DNA from: Chloranthus sessilifolius
Taxonomy: Eukaryota; Streptophyta; Magnoliopsida; Chloranthales; Chloranthaceae
NCBI GenBank assembly: GCA_021018995.1
Contig: CM037587.1
Coordinates: 16,245,366-16,309,365, forward strand
Direction: 5' to 3'
DNA: 64,000 nt
Part shown: in pieces, positions 59,706-64,000 of the stretch
Numbering within the stretch: position 1 is the stretch's first letter
How the letters are laid out: each line of letters starts with the position of its first letter
The notes under the pieces: generated by a model
The model's database searches: none
What the model saw: the letters and a program-made list of their open reading frames with translations, nothing else
Told to the model about the DNA's origin: nothing
Program-made: the position numbers and the translations under genes

Positions 59706-60155
59706 ATGGTGAAAATGTGTCACACTGCTAGGAAATATTGCGTTAGGCGTCCACGTACGTCGCCTCAAGAATGGAATGAGTCTAGTATGAATGCAAGGTA
59801 TGTTAGTTTCTCATCTCCGTCTGAGTCCTCCAATGAGCCTTATTATACACCACACCCTTGCTATACACTAGGACCCGCAGAAGTGATGGAAATCTCTGAC
59901 AATGAAGACGTTGAAATAGAACCCGTTTACACACCATCTGAGTATATCATATTATCTGATGAAGATGGTTTAGAGGATGGATTAGAACCGATTGAAGTGA
60001 AAGAAGCATCTGATTACGACCCGAAAGAAATATCTGCTTCTTCTAAGAACGAAGAGCTAAATGAAGTTGATGCTTCTTCAGATGACGAACCTGAGGAAAT
60101 AGAGACTTATGACCTAATCGAAATTGAGATAATAGATATCTCAGATGACGAGTAG
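59706..60155 (+). CDS. Acidic ORF upstream of gag with SUMO-interaction-like motifs
   Basis: A 149-codon uninterrupted frame between the primer site and gag, beginning ATG at 59706 and ending TAG after DISDDE. The N-terminus is basic (about the first 25 residues, with ARKYCVRRPRT); the remainder is strongly acidic. Hydrophobic triplets followed by acidic serine-containing runs recur: VMEISDNED (about residue 60), YIILSDEDG (about 79), and IEIIDISDDE (C-terminus). These fit the general form of SUMO-interacting motifs. No known domain recognised. Extra ORFs between 5' LTR and gag are known in some plant Ty3-gypsy elements; their function is unsettled. Here the ORF is open while adjacent gag and pol carry many stops. 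Start choice: the first ATG; an earlier start is not excluded. Confidence 0.6.
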   Translation: MVKMCHTARKYCVRRPRTSPQEWNESSMNARYVSFSSPSESSNEPYYTPHPCYTLGPAEVMEISDNEDVEIEPVYTPSEYIILSDEDGLEDGLEPIEVKEASDYDPKEISASSKNEELNEVDASSDDEPEEIETYDLIEIEIIDISDDE

Positions 60156-60309
60156 ATTAGTAATACCTAGAATAGATTAAGTTGAAGTTTTAAAATGTAA
60201 TTTGCTATATGTAACTACTTTTAGTTAAATAAATTGAGCGAAATTTTTTGTGAAGTGTCTTTTTATGACCTTTGATTGCATTTAGTATTTACTTTTTTTT
60301 TATTACTAG

Positions 60310-61075
60310 ATGGCTGAAGAGAATATTACTACACCTGCCACTAACTCAACTAATGTCGAGAAGGTATCAGATGGAATGCAAGCAGTTCTGACAGCCATGG
60401 TCGAGAAAGAAACAAATTCCATATCTTCTGGCAACACTAACAACGACGCTGGAGCATGACTTGAAAGACTGAAGAAGATGAACCCTCAGATCTTTAGAAG
60501 ATTGACCAATCCACTAGAAGCCAGACAGTGGATTGAAGATATTGAAAATATCTTCCTGACGATAAAGTGTACAGAGGAGATGAAGGCCACCTATATTTTT
60601 TTCTTACTGGCAGGGGAAGCCAAGATGGGGTAGAAAATGATGCTGAGATCTCAGATAGAGAACGAAGAGGTGATAGTATGAGAGAAATTTTCAAAGTTAT
60701 TTTTCGAGAAGTACTTTCCGAAGCACATTTGGCAAAAGAAGGAAAGTGAGTTCCTTATGTTGGAGTAGGGGAATCTGAGTGTCGTAGATTATGAAGCTAA
60801 GTTCTTTGACTTATAAAGATTTTATTGGCACCCTCTATTAGATGTAGAGTGAGTAGAAAAGATTGACAAGGGTCTTAGGCCCAATATTTGTATGCATACT
60901 TCCATGTTTTTTTCGGAAGATTATGCATTGTCAATTCGAAGAGCCCTTGAGGTAGAAGAAAATTTTCAGGAACTCCGCAAGTTTCATGTGAAGAAAAGAG
61001 AGTTGTTCGGCAATAATAATAAGGCACTAATTACGCCAAACTATAACTTTAAACAACCCCGATTCAAAGGTTCGT
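60310..61075 (+). pseudogene. Gypsy gag, decayed
   Basis: ATG at 60310 (MAEENITTPATNST). After a TGA near 60459 come LERLKKMNPQIFRRLTNPLEARQWIEDIENIF and further capsid motifs (LLAGEAKMG; EKFSKLFFEKYFPKHIW; KKESEFLMLE; LSVVDYEAKFFDL; GLRPNIC). This is the usual gypsy chromovirus-type Retrotrans_gag domain. At least six stops. A basic stretch (KKRELFGNN) precedes the zinc knuckles. Confidence 0.85.
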
Positions 61076-61140
61076 AGGTCGTTGCTTTTCCTAGTCCCTC
61101 ATGCACAATATGTGGAAGGCAGCATGGTACCACGCCCCGC

Positions 61141-62000
61141 AAAATGATGAATGCAACTTGTTTCAATTATGAAGAGTCTGGGCATGTGTCTCGAACATGT
61201 TCAAAATCGAAAAAGACTTGCAATAGTTACGAAAAAGTGGGACATATATTAAAATATTGCGGTGTAACGAGGAACGCTCAACCTATTCGATAGCAATACC
61301 CGCAGCAGTAGCAGTACCTGTAGCAACAATAATGATAACAATAATTGGTGTAATACCAACTGCGCCAAAGCAACCAACAATCCACTCAACAGCAATCTAC
61401 TCCACAACAACGTCAAAATGTTTGAGGACAAGTGTTCGCCTTAGCTCATAAGGAGTCAGAAACCTCGAAGAACGTTATTCAATGTACCTTACCCATTTAT
61501 GAGAAAGCTGCTAAAGTTTTGATTGATTATGGTTCAAGTCATTCTTTTACTTCAACATTTGCTAAATACTTGAAACCTGTGCCACAACATCTAGAATTTT
61601 CAGTCTCAGTATTCACACCACTTGGTGATTCGTTAGTTACCAACGCAATATATAGGGAGTGTACAGTTAATTTAGAGGGTAGAAACCTATCAGTCAACTT
61701 CATTTTGTTTGATATGTCTGACTTTGATGTTATCTTGGGTATGGATTAGCTCTCTGCTTATCATGTTAGAATCGATTGTTTTAAAAAATGAGTCAATTTT
61801 CATATTAAGGGACAGCCAAGGTTCTCCTTCCAAGGGAAAGTTATGAATTCCAAATTTCCTATAATTTCTGCCATCAAGGCAAGAAGACTTCTTAATAAAG
61901 GTTGTCAAATTTTCTAGCCTATGTTCTGAGTGAAGAAATGAAGAAAGAGTCCAAAGTTTCTAGTATGCCCATTGTTTTTGAGTTTCTTGGCGTCTTTCCT
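61141..62000 (+). pseudogene. Gypsy zinc knuckles and aspartic protease, truncated
   Basis: Two CCHC-type knuckles read CFNYEESGHVSRTC (61159-61200) and CNSYEKVGHILKYC; in both the second Cys is Tyr. A glutamine-rich linker full of TAG/TAA codons follows (CAG/CAA decay). The protease frame (61432-61749) has VLIDYGSSHSFTS, with catalytic Asp kept but the next residue changed to Tyr, and DFDVILGMD followed by a stop where Trp is usual. Homology continues in shifted frames to VFEFLGVFP (ending about 62000), the point just before RT, and then stops abruptly. Confidence 0.85.
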
Positions 62001-62510
62001 ACACGAGCCTACACGGGTCAATCATGTTGCCAAACAAGCCAGTCAAAAATCCTTCAAAGTATGAAGTTGACGAGGTTGGCATTTGGCAATTGATCTATAT
62101 AGATTATAGACTATGTACCCAATAAAAACTCATTATAACCTGTATGGCCAAAATTGACATAAACAACCAATTTCATTAATTTAAAGGTTATAAATTTCTG
62201 TGTAGTTAAAAAATGGCAACTTCCCTTACATACAAGGGTATTTTCATCTTAAAAAGATAGCTAAATATGGACGAAAACTATAAGGTCGATGATTTACATG
62301 GCATCAAGACACATCATAGGCGTAAAAAGCGGCTTTGGGGTATTTATGGAAATATTGAGTTTATTTTGCATGCATAATGTCTCAGCATCTAAAGGACGCA
62401 TGACTTAGTTTCTTCTTCTTCTTCTTCTTCTTCTTTGTTTCTCTCTCTCACTCTCTAGGAAATCAAAATTAGCTGCAGATGATGATTTGAACTTTTAAAA
62501 GTTAAATGAA

Positions 62511-62816
62511 TTGAAGTGGTTCATATACTCTTCTTCTTCTTCTTCTTCTTTGATACTTTTGATTGTGATTCCTTTGGCATTGGTTTATGCTATTGTGATA
62601 ATATTTGATCCTAAGAACAGTTCATGGTTTGGGTTTTCGTCTTCTCCATGGACATTGAATGGTCAGAGATCATATTTGGCTTCTTTTAAAATTAGGCCCC
62701 TGGAACTGCATGGGAGGTTGAGTGTTGAGCATGAAGAAGCTCTCATTGACTCTTCCTCCACTCGTTCTTCTTTGCCACCGACCTTTGCAAACCAAACAAT
62801 TCCTACTTCAAACCCT
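62511..62816 (+). pseudogene. Captured first exon encoding a signal-anchored (type II membrane) N-terminus
   Basis: 102 codons from ATG to a strong donor (CCT|GTAAGTG), phase 0. The protein begins MKWFIYSSSSSSS followed by a hydrophobic span (about residues 13-33, LILLIVIPLALVYAIVIIF), then a lumen-like segment (DPKNSSWFGF; HGRLSVEHEEALIDSS). The layout, a short cytoplasmic part, one membrane anchor and a stem, is common in Golgi glycosyltransferases, but I do not recognise the family. The frame through exon 2 (from 63296) adds VAKLVGSAT before LTR sequence takes over. No stop or frameshift in exon 1. Confidence 0.6.
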
Positions 62817-63295
62817 GTAAGTGTTTTGTTCTTGAAATATTTCTTAATCTTGTTGATCTCTAATAGGTGCTTCTGTTGATGTTGTTGGGCTTTATTTTTA
62901 AAGAATTTTGGGGTTTTCTTTTCTTATGAGATTCATCATCATCATTAAGTATCTTGATCTTCTAGTTTGTGATTATAGTACTATCATTATTTTTAATGTT
63001 ATTGGGTTCATTCATTCGATAGTTTCTGCGTTGTTGGTTTTTTTTTTTTGGGGGGGGGGGGGGGGTTGGTATTTATTTATTTATTTTCTTTTTGTAGTTT
63101 AATACCTTGTTGATGTTATGGTTGTTGGGTTATTTATTTAATATTTTTGGTTTTTTTCTTTATTGTTGACCGTAATTATGAAGTATGTTGTTGGTTTTTT
63201 TCTTGTTCCTATTGTTGTTGTTGTTGTTGATCTTCTAGTTGATAATTTTGTTGAAGTTCTTATTGTTCATCTTCATCTTGTGCATTTTGATATAG
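62817..63295 (+). other. Intron 1 of the captured gene fragment
   Basis: GTAAGTG donor at 62817 and a pyrimidine-rich TTTTGATATAG acceptor ending at 63295; T-rich with a G homopolymer. Retained unspliced. Confidence 0.6.
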
Positions 63296-63317
63296 GTAGC
63301 TAAACTGGTAGGTAGTG

Positions 63318-63630
63318 CGACTGATAAAATAAATGTAGTAGTTATATTATTTATTGGGAGTTACTTGTTGAGTTTTATCTCACCCCCGTTGCTATTTAAT
63401 TTTCAGAGACCAAACCTCGTGGCTCAGAAGTTGCATTTCAGGAGGAGACACTAGAAGTCTTGTTGGTTTAGCCTTGGTTAGGAGTTATTTTAATGTTGGA
63501 ATTGAAATAAATGTAATTTTTGAATTGTTACTAATATGAATGAACCGTTGTATTTCCTTTATTTGAATTTTGATTATTGAACGCATTCATGTGTCGAAAT
63601 GGATTATGTATCCGATTTCGGAGCGTGGCA
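63318..63630 (+). repeat. 3' LTR remnant of the gypsy element
   Basis: Matches 59290-59581 of the 5' LTR; the first 1.8 kb or more of the LTR, including the TATA box, is missing. Ends GAGCGTGGCA. Confidence 0.85.
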
Positions 63631-63946
63631 GAAAGAGACGGTTGCCTTGAAGAAGATGGTTGATTTGTAATAACTTAATAGTATAAGGGTAGAATGGTAA
63701 AATCAGTGGAAATAGTGGATTGTGCACCTATGCCTCGTGTACTTATGCACAATGGATTATGACCCATGTTTGTACTTTTTGGTGAAAATATATTTGGTCC
63801 ATTTTTTTAGTTATGAAATTTGATATGCGGTTGATACTTTTCTCTATTTTTAACTATTCATCTTCAAGGCATGTTACGGTTTGGAGGGTCAGATTCAAGT
63901 TATCCCTATACTCATCCCAATGCGCATTGTGCTGCCATTGTACCAA
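63631..63946. other. Flanking DNA of the gypsy insertion, no gene
   Basis: Starts with gaaag (target duplication) and one unit of the minisatellite (ggttgccttgaagaagatgg), then unique A/T-rich sequence. Confidence 0.55.
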
Positions 63947-64000
63947 CACTACAAAAAATAAGACTATTAGTGGCAGTTTTTTTAACAAAAAATTGCCGCT
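63947..64000 (+). mobile_element. CACTA (En/Spm) transposon terminus
   Basis: Begins CACTACAAAAAATA, the hallmark end of plant CACTA elements, followed by inverted subterminal words ttagtggcagttttt and aaaaattgccgct. The 3-bp target copy would be caa (63944-63946). The element continues beyond the window. Confidence 0.8.

Larger units (their letters stand above)
62001..63317 (+). other. Non-element DNA inside the gypsy element: apparent host-gene 5' fragment
   Basis: Gypsy pol homology ends at about 62000 and LTR homology starts at about 63318. Between them is DNA laid out like the 5' part of a plant gene: roughly 400 bp of A/T-rich upstream sequence, a CTT/CT-rich leader (62407-62457), an ATG frame, a GT-AG intron, and the start of a second exon cut by the LTR. 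A run of G (about 63050-63066) and GTT repeats lie in the intron. Confidence 0.7.
51899..63630 (+). mobile_element. Ty3-gypsy element with split 5' LTR and host-gene insert
   Basis: Starts TGTGACGACCC at 51899 and ends ..GAGCGTGGCA at 63630. The flanking 5-mers GAAGG and GAAAG differ at one base and fit a decayed target duplication; the surrounding minisatellite continues on both sides. Components: 5' LTR (51899-53702 plus 59164-59581, interrupted), primer site, acidic ORF, gag and protease with zinc knuckles, loss of RT-RNase H-integrase, about 1.3 kb of non-element DNA, and a 3' LTR remnant (63318-63630). Confidence 0.85.

Noticed and set aside
62407-62457. CTT/CT microsatellite as a repeat element of its own
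   Set aside because: It is better explained as the pyrimidine-rich leader of the captured gene fragment.
62511-62879. A functional resident gene
   Set aside because: Only one exon and the start of a second are present and the sequence passes into LTR at about 63318; upstream it abuts truncated pol. A disrupted resident gene remains possible but the outer boundaries fit one gypsy insertion.

Overview
This window is nuclear DNA of a flowering plant with a transposon-rich genome. I see no intact host gene, tRNA or rRNA. Evidence for a plant: Ty1-copia and Ty3-gypsy elements with primer sites matching plant initiator-Met tRNA, a Tat-type gypsy element with an extra RNase H, MULE/FAR1 and hAT transposases, a plant mobile domain fragment, and a CACTA end. 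The species cannot be named from sequence alone.

Layout. 1-8.3 kb: foldback MITEs of one family, two AT-rich dispersed repeats, a solo LTR (3226-4242, minus) and a Tourist-like element with an almost pure A/T core (4909-6615). 8.6-12.9 kb: a dead MULE transposase with one intron and a C-terminal OTU-like protease domain, then a plant mobile domain fragment. 12.9-26.8 kb: a minus-strand Tat-lineage gypsy element (3' LTR with a 0.95-kb internal duplication, long 3' non-coding region, INT, RNase H, RT, protease, gag) without a visible 5' LTR. 27.4-38.8 kb: a complete SIRE-like copia element (TSD ATTAT) with gag only, carrying a second complete copia element (30956-36950, TSD AAAAC) with decayed gag-pol. 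41.8-51.7 kb: a complete non-coding LTR element (LARD type, minus, TSD TAAAG) carrying a 5.4-kb hAT transposon (TSD CTCACAGT). 51.9-63.6 kb: a Ty3-gypsy element whose 5' LTR is split by a 5.5-kb insertion, itself carrying a 2.5-kb non-autonomous LTR element. Its internal region holds an intact acidic ORF, decayed gag and protease, and, in place of the rest of pol, what looks like the promoter, first exon, first intron and start of the second exon of a host gene. A CACTA terminus starts at 63947.

How the parts relate. The window is a stack of nested insertions whose order can be read from target-site duplications. Almost every coding region is disabled by nonsense codons and by changes at catalytic or zinc-binding residues, mostly of the G-to-A / C-to-T type expected from deamination of methylated cytosine. 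The observations most worth following are the host-gene fragment inside the gypsy element, the intact ORF with SUMO-interaction-like motifs upstream of its gag, the copia element with no tRNA-type primer site but a 15-bp complementarity between leader and LTR, and the LTR family with three successive LTR-end/primer-site modules.
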